From NCBI GenBank assembly GCA_002633025.1, contig NMRB01000166.1, forward strand, positions 501,589 through 565,588: 64,000 nt of DNA, in the 5' to 3' direction. Below are positions 21,401-32,555 of this stretch, piece by piece (position 1 is the stretch's first letter; every line of letters starts with the position of its first letter). Made by a program: the position numbers and the translations under genes. Source of the DNA: Notospermus geniculatus. Taxonomy: Eukaryota; Nemertea; Pilidiophora; Heteronemertea; Lineidae. The notes beneath the pieces are model-generated. The model was not told the origin of the DNA. It ran no database searches and saw only the letters and a list, made by a program, of their open reading frames with translations.

Positions 21401-21740
21401 ATGACAGAACCAGAATCATTATTATCTTATTGAGGCTGCGTTCACATGCTGTGCTTTCATCAACATGACAGCCAGTAGATTTAAAGGGGAGATACCCTTT
21501 TGCGTTTATGACCTGCGGTGAACCAACAAAAGGTCAACAGACCTGAAGGCGAGATGCTCTTGAGGAACCTGCACAACTACCGCCACTGTGAGGCGCTGTG
21601 AGCGGTTTTACCTTTTCGACGTCTCGGTCCGTGTTGCACTGCGTCAAGGACGTCGTGACGCGACGACATTGTGTTGCTTTGCTCTGTTTTTGACGTCTTC
21701 GGTACAACCGATCGCAGCGCCTCCCAGTAGCGGTCGTTAT
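18410..21740. other. Intron/intergenic sequence without recognised genes (copy A)
   Basis: No exon, RNA gene or full transposon recognised. Short frames exist on both strands but have no known motif, and between copies A and B they differ by indels. The stretch at 20100-21100 could be a decayed retroelement, but I found no protease, reverse transcriptase or integrase motif. Confidence 0.5.
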
Positions 21741-21895
21741 CAGGGGCGGATCCAGGATTTGGGAAAAGAGGGGGCGCCCTGTTCTAGGAACATCGAAATT
21801 TGTGCCCAGTTCCAGAATTTCATGGTCAATTTTACAGATTTGTTGACCAAAAGGGGGGGGGCGCGCCCGGTGCGCCCCCTTTGGATCTACGCCTG
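21741..21895. mobile_element. MITE, CAGGGGCGGATCCAGGATTT family (copy A)
   Basis: Starts CAGGGGCGGATCCAGG and ends GGATCTACGCCTGG, with inner GGGGGCGC runs near each end. The same sequence is at 37082-37235 (copy B) and in opposite orientation at 58790-58953, showing a dispersed family. Confidence 0.7.
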
Positions 21896-22442
21896 GTTAT
21901 GCATGTACCTCAAGAGCATGTCACCTTCAGGTCTGTTACCTGTTGTTGGTAATCCATGCAACGTACAGTCTCAATAAATCTTGGTAACATTCATCTATGG
22001 AACAACCTAGAATTGGGATTGACCCACTGCCACCAACAACTACCGGATTGGAAAGGTCAGAGAGAGAGAGAGAGCGGACCAAACTTTGTCAAGGGAATAC
22101 ACCTTTAACAATCCTTCTAACAATTGAAAAACTGCAGTAATTGTTAACTGTCGGGAGTAACATACAATTGGTCATATTAAATTGTGTTTCATTACCAGCT
22201 GCTGCCGCATATTGGCGGTAGAGAGTGGTCGCCATCTTGTTTGGAAAAGCAGATGCATATGTATTTTTCCTGATAAGATTCAGTGCGAGTTTATAGCTGC
22301 AGATGTTACTGGTCTTCTATTGTTACCTGATGTAGGCCGGGAGTTGAAATGGCCAACTGACACGCTACAAAGAGTATTGCATAATGTGAGACCATGGAGG
22401 TATAAAATGCGAGACACACAGGGTGAAATGTCCTGAATTCTG

Positions 22443-22530
22443 GGATCTCTACTAGAAAGTGCCTGAGGAAGACCCCGGTTGGGGTCGAAAATTTGCGAAA
22501 TTCGGAGACGACTTTACGTTTACTATCGAG
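22443..22530 (+). repeat. Conserved hairpin with hammerhead-like core (copy A)
   Basis: AAGTGCCTGAGGAAGACCCC, then a GGTT loop, GGGGTCGAAA and ATTTGCGAAATTC. The order CTGANGA - stem - GAAA - short stem - TC resembles a hammerhead ribozyme core, but an extra A separates CTGAGGA from the stem. Related copies at 37733, 59437 and (minus) 57596. It could equally be a conserved retroelement end. Confidence 0.4.
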
Positions 22531-22539
22531 AAACCCACA

Positions 22540-23050
22540 GTGTGAAATGTCCTGCATGGAGACCAGAGTGGATGTCCTGAATGGAGACCAGAGTGGATGT
22601 CCTGAACGGAGACCAGAGTGGATGTCCTGAACGGAGACAGAGTGGATGTCCTGAATGGAGACAGAGTGGATGTCCTGATTCATGGAGACAGAGTGGATGT
22701 CCTGAATGGAGACCAGAGTGGATGTCCTGAATGGAGACCAGAGTGGATGTCCTGAATGGAGACAGAGTGGATGTCCTAAATGGAGACCAGAGTGGATGTC
22801 CCGAATGGAGACCCGAGTGTGAATGTCCTGAACAGACACCCACAGTGTAAAATGTCCTGAACAGAGACCCACAGTGTAAAATGTCCTGAACAGAGACCCA
22901 CAGTGTAAAATGTCCTGAAAGGGACCGCAGTGGAAAATATCCTGAATGGAGACCACGCCACACAGTGTGAATCCTGAATGGAGAGCCATCCCGCAGTTTT
23001 ATAATATCCTGAACAGAGATCCACAGAGTTAAGAATCCTGAATTAAGACT
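22540..23050. repeat. Minisatellite GAATGGAGACCAGAGTGGAT(GTCCT) (copy A)
   Basis: About a dozen 25-bp units, then several 29-bp units of GAACAGAGACCCACAGTGTA plus AAATGTCCT. The overlapping minus-strand frames of 181-227 codons are repeat artefacts. Copy B has the same array with different unit counts (37825-38290). Confidence 0.92.
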
Positions 23051-23854
23051 CACAGTTCGTAATATCAAGATCTGAGACCAAGATGGTGTCTAGACAAATA
23101 TTCACCGTGTGAAAATGTCAAGAACACTACCTCCGAGATCCGAGACTAAATCTGTTTCGCAAACAGGTGGGAATTCCACAACATGGCTCATCCACCAGAT
23201 TCCGGATCAACGACGTCTGCATGGAGACAATCTTCCTTTTCCGATGACAGGAGACAGACACCACCTGCAGCGCAGCGAGGAAATATAGGTAGAAAATCAC
23301 AAAGGAAATACCTCTGTTGTTCCTACAACATCGGCGAATCGTCGATATCACTTTATGAATCTATTCGTCTGGAATATTGGCAGCATCAATAGTCTGATTT
23401 GGCCTTTGAGCCCCAAGGGATGAAGGTGTCTGGGTAATTCTGGAGGGGGGGATGGCCCGGCGCGGTTTGATGAACCAATATTGGTCATGTAATCAATTTG
23501 ATTTGGCCTCTCAGCTGCAGGGGTAGAGGTGTCGGCGAAGTTCCGGGAGGGTGCCTTGTGATGGCATCAGACGTGGTCCAAGATGTTCCGAGGAGAAATT
23601 GCCTGGTGTTCTGGGACAGAAGATCTGACGTGGATGGTGAGGGGAAGGGATAGGCCTATGACCTGAAGTGTTGCTCACCCACCAAAAATGGAGCAAAAAT
23701 GTTTAGCCACTTGGACAGGGGATGTTGACACTGCTAGCCTGCAGTTGGGGTTGAGGGTACACAGTGAGGGAAAACCGTACCAAAAGTGGCAGAAACGTCC
23801 CATGATTTTCAGCTCTACCTGAGTAGTACGTTTTCCGTCCATCGCTCACCTATG

Positions 23855-24060
23855 CTGACAATGTTTGTTGCTGATGGTAATGATGACAATGTTTGTTGTT
23901 GATGGTAATGATGACAGTGTTTGTTGTCGATGGTAATGATGACAATGACAATGTTTGTTGTTGATGGTAATTAATGATGACAATGTTTGTTATTGATGGT
24001 AATGACCACAATGTTTGTTGTTGATGGTAATGATCATAATGATGACAATGTTGATGAAGA
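23855..24060. repeat. Minisatellite at the start of copy B
   Basis: Same GATGGTAATGATGACAATGT unit as 5985-6560 but fewer copies. It marks the left boundary of copy B; about 100 bp of unmatched sequence (23758-23854) separates it from the end of copy A. Confidence 0.9.
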
Positions 24061-24273
24061 TGATAGTGTTGGTGTTGTAGATGATAATGAAGGCAATGTT
24101 AGTGTTCATGTTGATAATGATAATGGCAATGACTTTGGAGATAGGGTTGATGATAAGGACAATGTTGTTGCTGATGAAAATGATGACAATGTTGGTGTCG
24201 TTGACAATAATGATGATGAAATGTTGTTGCTGATCAATGTGATTATGATGCTGATAACAATGACCTCACTTAC

Positions 24274-24422
24274 TTTATTCAGCTGTAACTTGCTTTTGTT
24301 TTGTTTATCAAACTGTCCCGACAGATGATACAGCACAGCTCTGCTCCGCCGTCGATGATACTTGAAGTCACCATTAGGTGTACCGTCTCCCTTCAGCTCG
24401 TCTGGGAGGTCAAACTTCAGAT
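24274..24422 (-). CDS. Elk: Elk exon (copy B): PAS-to-S1 linker
   Basis: Second copy of the 7167-7315 exon with intact splice sites and an identical protein; its seven nucleotide changes are all synonymous. Its phase-0 end fits the S1 exon (5913) but not the copy A PAS exon, which needs phase 1. Serial inclusion of both copies would therefore break the frame. Confidence 0.95.
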
Positions 24423-24594
24423 CTGCAACAAATAACAATACGCCGTGACGTATGTACTTACTGATTAAGGGATGAGGTTATTTTTCATGTCAGGTTTACA
24501 ATGTCACAATACTTGTGATTATGATCCACCAGATACTGTGAATTGCTGGTAAAACTGTTGCCATTGGGGTTCTTCATTGACGGGACTAAACTGG

Positions 24595-24700
24595 ACCCAT
24601 GTTCCCGAAGCCGTCGTTAGGTTAACGATGTCGTTACGCTATGCATTTTCCCAGTTTTAACGATATCGTTAACCTAACGATGGCTTCGGGAACATGGCTC
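24595..24700. mobile_element. Hairpin MITE (copy B only)
   Basis: About 33-bp inverted arms (CATGTTCCCGAAGCC, TCGTTAGGTTAACGAT) flanked by CTGG at 24591-24594 and 24701-24704. Copy A reads through with a single CTGG at 7485-7488. Confidence 0.85.
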
Positions 24701-25370
24701 CTGGAGTAGTGCAAGATCACTGTTTTGTAAGCACTGGTCACCCATCCAACCCCAAAACAGGATCACTGTTGTCTAACTTCCACTTTGAAGGCCAAAACAT
24801 CAACCACTCTCCCCCAAAGGAAAATCCATTTGGTTGGGTTAGGCCATGCTAAATAACTATGGGTATGGTTCACACACAAGCACCGTTTCAATATAATATT
24901 TTGTACAATGGGAACCCACAAATACAAAATTGGTCAACCTACAGCAAGCAACAGGGATTCTCTGGAATTTTTCTATGCTGAAGGAAAGGCACAACATTGT
25001 TACACAGCAATTGGACATCACAAAAGCAATGTTAGTCACATGAACAAGAGGTATCTGTACATAAACATTATTACGGAAGATATACGAGGGTCATATCATA
25101 CACGAAGATCTCTAAAGGGATAAAAAATGGGTTATTACATAAGGGTCTCAAAAGAAATAGGCTGAGAGAAGGATGAAGAAACATTGGGATATAAGGTACC
25201 ATTAGTTGATGAAGGGTTTAAAGTTGTCTCAGTGACCTCCACCCACTGATTGCAGTGTGATTTTCAGATACGCCCATTGTATGGAGGTAGCGCGGAGGAA
25301 AATAAAGGATTTACTGCCACATGCAGCCTGAAATAAACAAGTGTGTGGAGGCCTGTACAGTCCAGACTAG

Positions 25371-25490
25371 GGACCGTATTTTAGAACGTTCCTTAACATT
25401 AAGGTCCACCTTAAATCTTTTGTTCTCGATGGTTTTACAATAGACTTAAAGTCGACCTTAACATTAAGGAACGTTCTAAAATACGACCTT
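25371..25490. mobile_element. Hairpin MITE, CGTATTTTAGAACGTTCCTT family (copy B only)
   Basis: The arms CGTATTTTAGAACGTTCCTT and AACATTAAGG pair with their complements at the right end. Copy A reads GACTAGAGGTTCTACC without it. A second insertion of the same family is 1.4 kb away (26799-26917). Confidence 0.83.
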
Positions 25491-26420
25491 AGAGATTCTA
25501 CCTATTACAGAAGAATGAGTATCATACAAATATTACAACTACATTACACAGGTTCATTATTTCAGATCAAATCATGCACACAGGGTTTAGTACAATCACG
25601 TAGAACCCCTCTAAAGTGGCTCCCTCTAGTGTGGACGAGAGCCTCTCTGTTAGGAGGGGTTTTATAGAGCAGACCGGTCAGTCCATTCAATACATTTATC
25701 AAGAACAAAATGGGAGAGAAATGAAAATTTAGGTAGGAGAGCAAAGCCGTGGTGCAAATGAGGGCATCCTGGCCAACATTTTTCAAGAATACTTGTCTTT
25801 CATTCAGTTTTTCTCTGCATTGCTGTTAACTTTGTCTGTCTCTGAAAGTTTTTCCATGCTTGATGCTGGTCATGATGCCGAATGGTAACAAATTCAGACT
25901 CATCAGAAAATTCATCTTTTCTGAACCTGACACACCATTTCGCCAGCAAATTCTCTGAGGAAGAGAACGTTAGTTTCGTTTTGCACCATGGCGTACGAAA
26001 GGAATGGTCATGCATGATAGAAGCTGCAGTGTGTTCAAATATTAGTTGTCACAAGCTCGTTGTACATGGCATCTTCAAGTTCCCAAGGAATTATTTGAAC
26101 AAAACTTAATGATCCCAGTCTTGGTACATGTAACTTTATCTATGAATATCAACCAAGGCTACTTGTACACACTCCTTTCTGGCCAACGTCATGACTAGTC
26201 AGTTGATGATGATGTTGATGTCCCAGCAGGCCCATTATCCGTTACCTTCCGTGACAACAAATTTTGAAAACGACTGTAGCGGTAGAGATCTTACGGATAC
26301 CATCAAGTTTAAAAAGTCTCAAACCTGGCAAGGAGTCTCCGTAGGGATATGTTAACACAAAGAGGAAACTTATACGTCGTGGATCAAAACGTGCAAAAGC
26401 GTTCGCATTCAATGAAGTAA

Positions 26421-26560
26421 GGCTAGGGATACACTGAACGCGATTTACCCATCGGGCGCGATTTTCGCACGAATCTCTTTTGTTTCGGAGGCATTGCGGC
26501 ATGAAATAACAAAGAAACAACGCGCGCGATGGGTAAATCGCGTTCAGTGTATCCCTAGCC
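26421..26560. mobile_element. Hairpin MITE, GGCTAGGGATACACTGAACG family (copy B only)
   Basis: About 34-bp inverted arms beginning GGCTAGGGATACACTGAACG. Flanked by GTAA and TTAA where copy A has one TTAA (9394-9397), so a TTAA target is likely. Confidence 0.85.
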
Positions 26561-26667
26561 TTAAGATTCACCCTTGGAGTCCCAAGGCCTGTTTTTCCAC
26601 CCAAAGTCAAGTTAAAAATGTGATTAAAACCACAACATCTTTGGGCCGTCTCTGAGATAGGACACTA

Positions 26668-26787
26668 GGGCCTGTATTTTCGAATGCTCCTCAACGTAAA
26701 GGAGTTCCTCAATGCTACTGTTCTCCTGTTGAGAACAATAGCCTTGAGGAACTCCTTTACGTTGAGGAGCATTCGAAAATATGAGCC
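26668..26787. mobile_element. Hairpin MITE (copy B counterpart of 9498-9616)
   Basis: Same element and position as in copy A, with a few substitutions; therefore ancestral to both copies. Confidence 0.75.
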
Positions 26788-26798
26788 TAGAACTCAAA

Positions 26799-26917
26799 GG
26801 GCCGTATTTTAGAACGTTCCTTAACATTAAGGTCCACCTTAAATCTATTGTTCTCAATGGTTTTACAATAGACGTAAGGTCGACCTTAACATTAAGGAAC
26901 GTTCTAAAATACGACCC
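26799..26917. mobile_element. Hairpin MITE, CGTATTTTAGAACGTTCCTT family (copy B only)
   Basis: Begins GGGCCGTATTTTAGAACG and ends with the complement ACGACCC; arms about 45 bp. Flanking CAAAGGG-type sequence is repeated on both sides and single in copy A. Closely related to 25371-25490. Confidence 0.85.
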
Positions 26918-27212
26918 AAAGGGTTAACCTTCATGACTTAAGTACTAGAAATGACCAAGTTATTAGAAAGATTGCACCAGTGATGCAGCATTGACACTGG
27001 TGCCAAAAGGTGGCGCAGTTCGATAGCTAGGCTAAAACAACCATGCGTTGAAATCAAACGGTTGCAAGATGGCTGTTCTTTGAAACAATGAGTAACTACA
27101 TCAAGGAAGGTTCATGCCATGCCAGGAACTTCATCATGCGCCAAGCGAAAGCAAGGCAGGACTTCCTTTGACTTGAACTGCATTCGTATATGCCAATGAG
27201 GTTGCTTTTCCC

Positions 27213-27471
27213 TGACCTTGACCAAATTTGTACAAGTACAAGTAGCTGCTTTGACCTTGACCTAATTTGTAGCGGTCAACAGGCTGTTTTGCCCTTGACC
27301 TCATTAACATATCAAGTCATTCTGACCTTGACCTCATGTTCAAAGGTCAATGCAATTGTTCTGACCCTGACCTCATTTGTAGAGGTCAAAGGCTATTTTG
27401 TCCTTGACCTAGTCATTTTGACCTTGACCATGACCTTGATATTTTCTGACCTTGACCTCATTATGGAGCAG
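27213..27471. repeat. Array of TGACCTTGACCT motifs (copy B)
   Basis: Counterpart of 9926-10185 with the same spacing of TGACCTTGACC motifs and a few substitutions. Confidence 0.75.
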
Positions 27472-27584
27472 GAGGCCATGAAATTGTTTTAACCCAGTTA
27501 GCTTGAGAAAGCAGGAAAATGTTGATTGTTTGCTGAAACTTGCAGGAGGGGAGCACTCACAAACAACATTGATTCAAAACTTAC

Positions 27585-27623
27585 CAGGTGGGCCTGGTGA
27601 AACAGCTATGGGCGTGTCAGAAG
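27585..27623 (-). CDS. Elk: Elk micro-exon (copy B): post-PAS linker
   Basis: 39 bp identical in sequence and splice sites to 10288-10326. Phase 1 in and out. Confidence 0.74.
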
Positions 27624-28498
27624 CTGCAAGTCAAACCAGGTCGAATGAACACAAAAATGGGGTGAAGCATCCAGATAAACATGCAGAGATTATTGTTTGG
27701 AAGCCGGTGTAACGTCGATCAGTGTTCCCCGTATTTCTGTGTTTTTCTTATTGTTTCCCTCCTGACGGATTAGGCGGCAACTAACCCAACAATAACCATT
27801 CTAGGCCGTGTCTATTGTTGGGGAACACTGAGCTACAGAAACACTCACAGATGTTACATCGGCGTCGACTGCCTGAAAACTATTCCTTTGCTTTTGGTTG
27901 CTTCAGCCTGCAGACTGAGCCAAACAATGTTCGAAAGATTTCTGTGAAACATGTATGTTACTAACTTGATGGACCATGCACTGAGAGTGACTTTACTCCA
28001 AGGATCTAGGACTCTAACTCCATTATACAACACGGAGAACATGTACCTCTACAACAAATTTGAAGGCCCTACATGTTTACAATGTATAGAGCACATTTCC
28101 ATGGTGCAGTACAACAGTTTAGGTACATCTGGTGTAAATATGGTGCCCTTAGATGATGAGCTGCAGTTCTGAAGCATCTAATGTACACTAAGACTGATCC
28201 TATGGCATAGGTGCCTCGGAGAACAAACGAGGTACATCTAGAGTAAATTTGGTGACCCAACATTTGTCACTTTCAGCCGACAACACAGGCAAACACAACC
28301 CAACAGAAACCCAAAAGATGAACCCCCAAATCCTACTACTACGAGCTAGAGTGGAATGTGTAGTGAATCATTAGATACACTAACAGTAAATTTGGTGAAC
28401 CTAGCCAGCAAATTCAAGTTCAGTGAATTCAACCATTACCAACATAAGTCTGTGAAACAAAAGTGTCCCACTGATTCTCCAAACCCTTATACACTCAC

Positions 28499-28630
28499 CT
28501 GTTGGGCTTTCCCCGTCAAAATCGATCACTTTTTCCCGCGTGATGTCCTTGTGGGAGGCAAGGAATAAGACCACCTGTCCTTTTTCATTCTTGATCGGTA
28601 CGATATCCAGCAGGCACCAGAACGGACTCG
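28499..28630 (-). CDS. Elk: Elk exon (copy B): second half of PAS domain
   Basis: 132 bp, same protein as 11641-11772 ([17 protein letters not shown]...[11 protein letters not shown]), two synonymous changes, intact acceptor and GTGAGT donor. Confidence 0.96.
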
Positions 28631-28915
28631 CTGAAAGTCAAATGAGGTACATGTAGAGTAAATTTGGTGACTCTATACATATCAATCTACTCATGCATCA
28701 TCTACTGTTCAAGAAGACGAGCTGAATCCAGCTTTTGTAAGTGTTGCTGATAGGGGACTCTGCCACTTTTGATGTTGAACTGTGCCGAGCTACTGTTTAA
28801 CATCCTTTTGTTTGGTTTTCCATCCGTGTCAATTTTCATGTCAGCCGACGGTTCATTTACTATTTTTTTTGACCAACCAACATATTTGACAACACTGAAC
28901 ACATGGGGCCGTAGT

Positions 28916-29032
28916 CATAAAGGGTGTTTAAGACTTAGACGCGTGTAACTTCACTAAATGCACACACTTTCACCATGCATTTGACGAAGTTACACACGTC
29001 TAAGTCCTAAACCCCCTTTATGAATATGGACC
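28916..29032. mobile_element. Hairpin MITE, GGGCCGTAGTCATAAAGG termini (copy B only)
   Basis: Inverted ends (GGGCCGTAGTCATAAAGGG and the complement of GGTCCATATTCATAAAGGG) with inner pairing arms around GTGTAACTTC. Flanked by ATG on both sides; copy A has CACATGATCTT with one ATG. Termini resemble the 4173 and 5144 elements. Confidence 0.83.
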
Positions 29033-29130
29033 ATGATCTTAACAACATTTATTGGTATAAAAGACAGATAATTACTTGTAGAGCCTGTGAGAGCAAGGAA
29101 ATATGAAAGGGAAGATAAGAAAGAGACATA

Positions 29131-29309
29131 GAGTGGAACCTCTCTATTAAGGACAGTTTGGACTGTCAGATAGTGTCCTTAATTGAGAGGTGTCCTGATT
29201 ACAGAGGTCAAAATGAATAGAAGTGACAAATTTGGGATGGAACTCTGCTGTCCATGAAAGAGAGGTGTCCTCATGGCAGAGGTGTCCATTGAGGGAGGTT
29301 TAACTCTGT
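29131..29309. mobile_element. MITE, GGAACCTC...TTAAGGACA family (copy B)
   Basis: Counterpart of 12456-12635 with small differences (GGAACCTCTCTATTAAGGAC). Same GTGTCCT interior. Confidence 0.62.
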
Positions 29310-29873
29310 AGACAGCAGAAGCTCCTGAGATGAAATATAATCGTCTGGAATCAAGAGGTGTCCTTTTCCGATAAGATCAACCTTTCTCCCTTATCAAGAT
29401 TCTGAGAAGATCTCTTCCTCAACACAAGAGAGAAAGATGGAGTGCTCCCTTGGTCTCCATGGTAACATGACATGTTTACATCACCTCTGACCGTGGACGG
29501 CCATTATCGGCCCCACGATACTCCAGGGAATTGACCTTGTTAGTCTTAGCATTTATTCTGAATATTGGGCCACTGAGGTGGACAGAGGAATCGAAACTGG
29601 TCGAAGTTTCGCTAACAAAATGGCAGGAATTGGACAATGGGGAACATTTGGCCGTCATGGATTAGGTGTCCCTTGACGTCTATTGAAACTATTCAGGTTA
29701 CGCCACATGTCAATTTCTTATTGAAAAGAACAGTATTGTGCAGGACTGTAAGTGCTGCCACCTATTGACAATTAAGTCCCTAGTCTGTAGAACAGATGAT
29801 TTTGGAATAAAACCATTCGCCGAGTTTAGATATTTTGGAAGGACTTTATCCACAACGTGGTGAACAACCTTAC

Positions 29874-30104
29874 CATTTTTCCTATAGAATATTAGTTCTG
29901 TTTTTAATTCTGTCTGTGAGTCAAGCGCTTCTTCAATTTTCGTCTTTTCTTCATCATCCGTGTCAGATCCGTACAGAAAGTTACATGCGCAGCTCTTGGA
30001 CATGATATGCGCCCGCGGGAATCCCGTGAGTTCACAGAATCCATCTGAGCAGTAAACAATGGGGTATCCCTTCGCCTGAGCATTTCCGAGAACAAAGTTG
30101 CTGT
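29874..30104 (-). CDS. Elk: Elk exon (copy B): first half of PAS domain
   Basis: 231 bp, protein identical to 13687-13917 with seven synonymous changes. Acceptor TATTTTACAG and donor AATG|GTAAGG intact. This is the most upstream confirmed exon in the window; exon 1 with the start codon is not seen. Confidence 0.96.
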
Positions 30105-30352
30105 CTGTAAAATAGAATAAAGCCGACCATAAGAATGGTACGATGGGAAAGTATAACACCTTTTCCTACCTAGGCCCACATATATATGAAGGTCAACATG
30201 GAGTACCAAGGTTCATCAGCAACCAGGGCCAGAGCCTAGCTGGAGCTCTGAAAACAATACAGATACCTGTAAGAGTTGGAATTATTTACAGTACAGTTCA
30301 TCTTTAAGTGTCTCATTTATCGAGCAGTTCAGCTTTAAATTCCAAATCTTAC

Positions 30353-30578
30353 CCCAGTTCTTTTCTAAAACTGAATCCAAATAACACAAAATCTCTTCGA
30401 CCATTTCTTTGCAATTTTTACCATGAACTGTCAGGTCAAACTCAAATGTAACCACATCATCATCTTCAGACGTGGTTGCCATGGTTTCAAGACCAGTGTC
30501 CTTGACCTTGGGATCAAATGTCAAGGTCAAATCATTCTGATTGGGCATCAGTGACATATCCTTCATCTCAGTCTCCAT
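30353..30578 (-). other. Candidate alternative first exon (copy B), weak
   Basis: Copy B version of 14180-14402: 75 codons from METEMKDMSLMPNQ to LEKNW, with the same phase-1 GTAAGA donor. The 3-bp insertion keeps the frame, but the substitution pattern is not that of a constrained exon. Confidence 0.25.
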
Positions 30579-30599
30579 GATGCAACTACAGCACAAGAT

Positions 30600-32398
30600 T
30601 CATTCAAAAAATTCCTTCAGTTTGTCAAAATTATCCTTTACAAAGTCCATGAATATCATTTAAATAATAATCCAAGTGATTGAACGTTTCAGAGGTTAAC
30701 ACTCGACTGAGAGAATCAGATGACTGGGAAGAACTGTATACTGGTATTTTTCGTCCGAGCCAGAAATGATCCAAATTTGCCATTTCCTGCACAACTTCAT
30801 GCAATACGCAATATGTATAATAAATCATAAATGTATGTGAACATGGGCACTTCATGATTGCTCTCCACCACCAAACAGATGTGAATTTCCGACATATCAA
30901 TAGAATATAATATCTCGACCTCTCAAATGTACAGAATTGTAAATGCACAAACTCTCCTGACCAACTGTTCAAAAAGTGTCAAATTCTGTGCATATAGAAA
31001 ACGATGCTGGTCTAATAACAACTATATGCTGGTCAACATCAAATATGTCGTTAACTGTCCCAAAATAAGGGTTGGCCTAATCATATGAAGTCATGCACCG
31101 TTCAATGACGTAATATCCATCGCAAACGTGCACTACCTAACCTCACCAACAGCATTGTTGCACTAGGAGACAATAGGTCATGATGCGGGCCGAATTAAAG
31201 CCCAACTGTATATGCATTAGGTGACTCTTTCTCCCTCCCCACCTTGATAGGAATGGTCTCCTGTCCAACCTATACAGTGGTAATAGCGAGGCTGGACTGA
31301 TACTATGTCGAAACAAAATGGCCGCCACACCTTCATCATTTGAGAAGTTCAACGAGCTGTTATAGTGTGACTAACCCTTCATCAGGTTAAGGTAACATGC
31401 TTCTGCACAGAGTATTTCAAGGTCACTGCACAAGGCCAAGGTCACTGCAACTGAGTTATTTTACCGACTAATGGATCTTTCTTGATGCCATATTATTTGG
31501 GCTATTTTGCACACAGTCTTTCAAGGTCATTGAGCCACCGTTAAGGCAACTGATGTATTTTTTTATTAATGGATCTGAAACGCCTCGAGCGAATATGAAC
31601 GACAACCGTTCATCAGATAATTGTCCACAAAACCACACGACTTGGAGAAAACCCTCACAGACAGTGTCGTCTGCTTGTCTTGTTGACGTCGTCTGCTCGG
31701 GAGTCAAGAAACCAGGGACATCCCCTCAGGCGATGTAATTGTGCAACTATCGTTCATTAGCACCTCCTTTGATGCTCCATCGTGTCATTGCCCCGTTCTA
31801 TTTTCAGATCGCGTCCCTTCTTTCACGCAACCGATCAGAGTTCGTTCTATTTTTAGACGCATCAGATTCTATACTTAGTAACGGTGTTACTATTTTTGAA
31901 TACAGAAGGAATGATTTTATAAAATCATCCTCATTTGTGGATGTTTGTTTGTCAGGAGTCCCTGGCTTCCCCTCCGGCGATAATTAGCTGTCGATCGGAT
32001 TCTATTCAAGAGTGATTAGGGACAATTTGCTTGCTTATTTTGGGAATGAAGATAGGAGTGGACAATGGCACAATGATATAATAAAAGTAACGTCTCACAA
32101 ATTAACATCAAGTGGTGCAAATCATAGGTTGTTGAGTGCAAATTGTCGGTGGGCAAAAATCTTTCGTCAGATGTGTCTTGAGAAGGGTCCAGCTGTTCAA
32201 ACATTCGTCTGTGAGATCCTCTTACTGGAGCACTCCTGAAGCCAGCAGCGCACATACAAATCCATGTCTGCAAGACTGAAATTGAGTCTGTGAGCCGCAT
32301 CCTGACCTTAGCAAGGATTCTAAATGCTCGCTCCCTCCATCACCACATACTTTTTTGTGTGGTGACGAAGGGAGCGAGCGCCAAGAACCTCTGACACA
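30600..32398. other. Copy B sequence without recognised genes
   Basis: Corresponds to 14430-17450 of copy A minus its two Mutator-like insertions. It contains the intact empty sites GGCTATTTT (31500-31508) and GGATTCTAA (32315-32323). No exon recognised. Confidence 0.6.
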
Positions 32399-32555
32399 GA
32401 TAAGTTTCGCTAGCAGCCATCTTGCCACAATTAGGTCATCACCATGGGGATTCTCTTCCACAGTGACAGATGATTGGTTCTCCCATCCCCCACTGGGCAG
32501 AAATCACCATGACGATGACCTAATTTTGGCAAGATGGCTGCTTGCGAAACTCATC
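32399..32555. mobile_element. Hairpin MITE (copy B counterpart of 17454-17608)
   Basis: Same arms, starting GATAAGTTTCGCTAGCAGCC; one arm has drifted slightly from copy A. Confidence 0.74.

Larger units (their letters stand above)
5985..23757. repeat. Elk: Large duplicated block, copy A
   Basis: Collinear with 23855-39021 from the minisatellite to the sequence GTCGAGGGTA-like end near 23757, where homology stops. It contains the Elk exons at 7167-7315, 10288-10326, 11641-11772 and 13687-13917. It is about 2 kb longer than copy B, mostly through seven A-only insertions (6730, 7924, 10874, 11828, 13016, 15348, 16736). It is probably one haplotype. Confidence 0.95.
407..30104 (-). other. Elk: KCNH-family (ELK-type) voltage-gated K+ channel gene, partial
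   Basis: Minus-strand gene spanning the left half of the window. Its exons encode, in order, a PAS domain, a linker, S1-S6 with a K+ selectivity filter, a C-linker, a cyclic-nucleotide-binding homology domain and an acidic C-terminus. Exon phases agree at every junction I checked and all introns are GT-AG. ELK assignment rests on the PAS motifs YCSDGFCELTGF and [17 protein letters not shown], the S1 motif GWDWLILL, and the CNBD motif [14 protein letters not shown] channels are tetrameric plasma-membrane channels, and ELK members open at relatively negative voltages (family knowledge). About 755 codons are visible; human KCNH8 has about 1,100. Exon 1 (about 25 codons before PAS exon 2) and the distal C-terminus are missing. 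The four 5' exons occur twice (copies A and B). Confidence 0.93.

Noticed and set aside
22306-23068. Minus-strand frames of 181-227 codons with SGHPL / VQDIH repeats
   Set aside because: Products of the 25- and 29-bp minisatellite; the same array in copy B has other unit counts and shifts frame.
23183-23392. Plus-strand 69-codon frame beginning MAHPPDSGS, kept in copy B (38444-38653)
   Set aside because: The amino-acid differences I see between copies (P/A, T/M, G/R, C/R, S/C) are changes at the protein level, unlike the Elk exons, and there is no domain or splice evidence.
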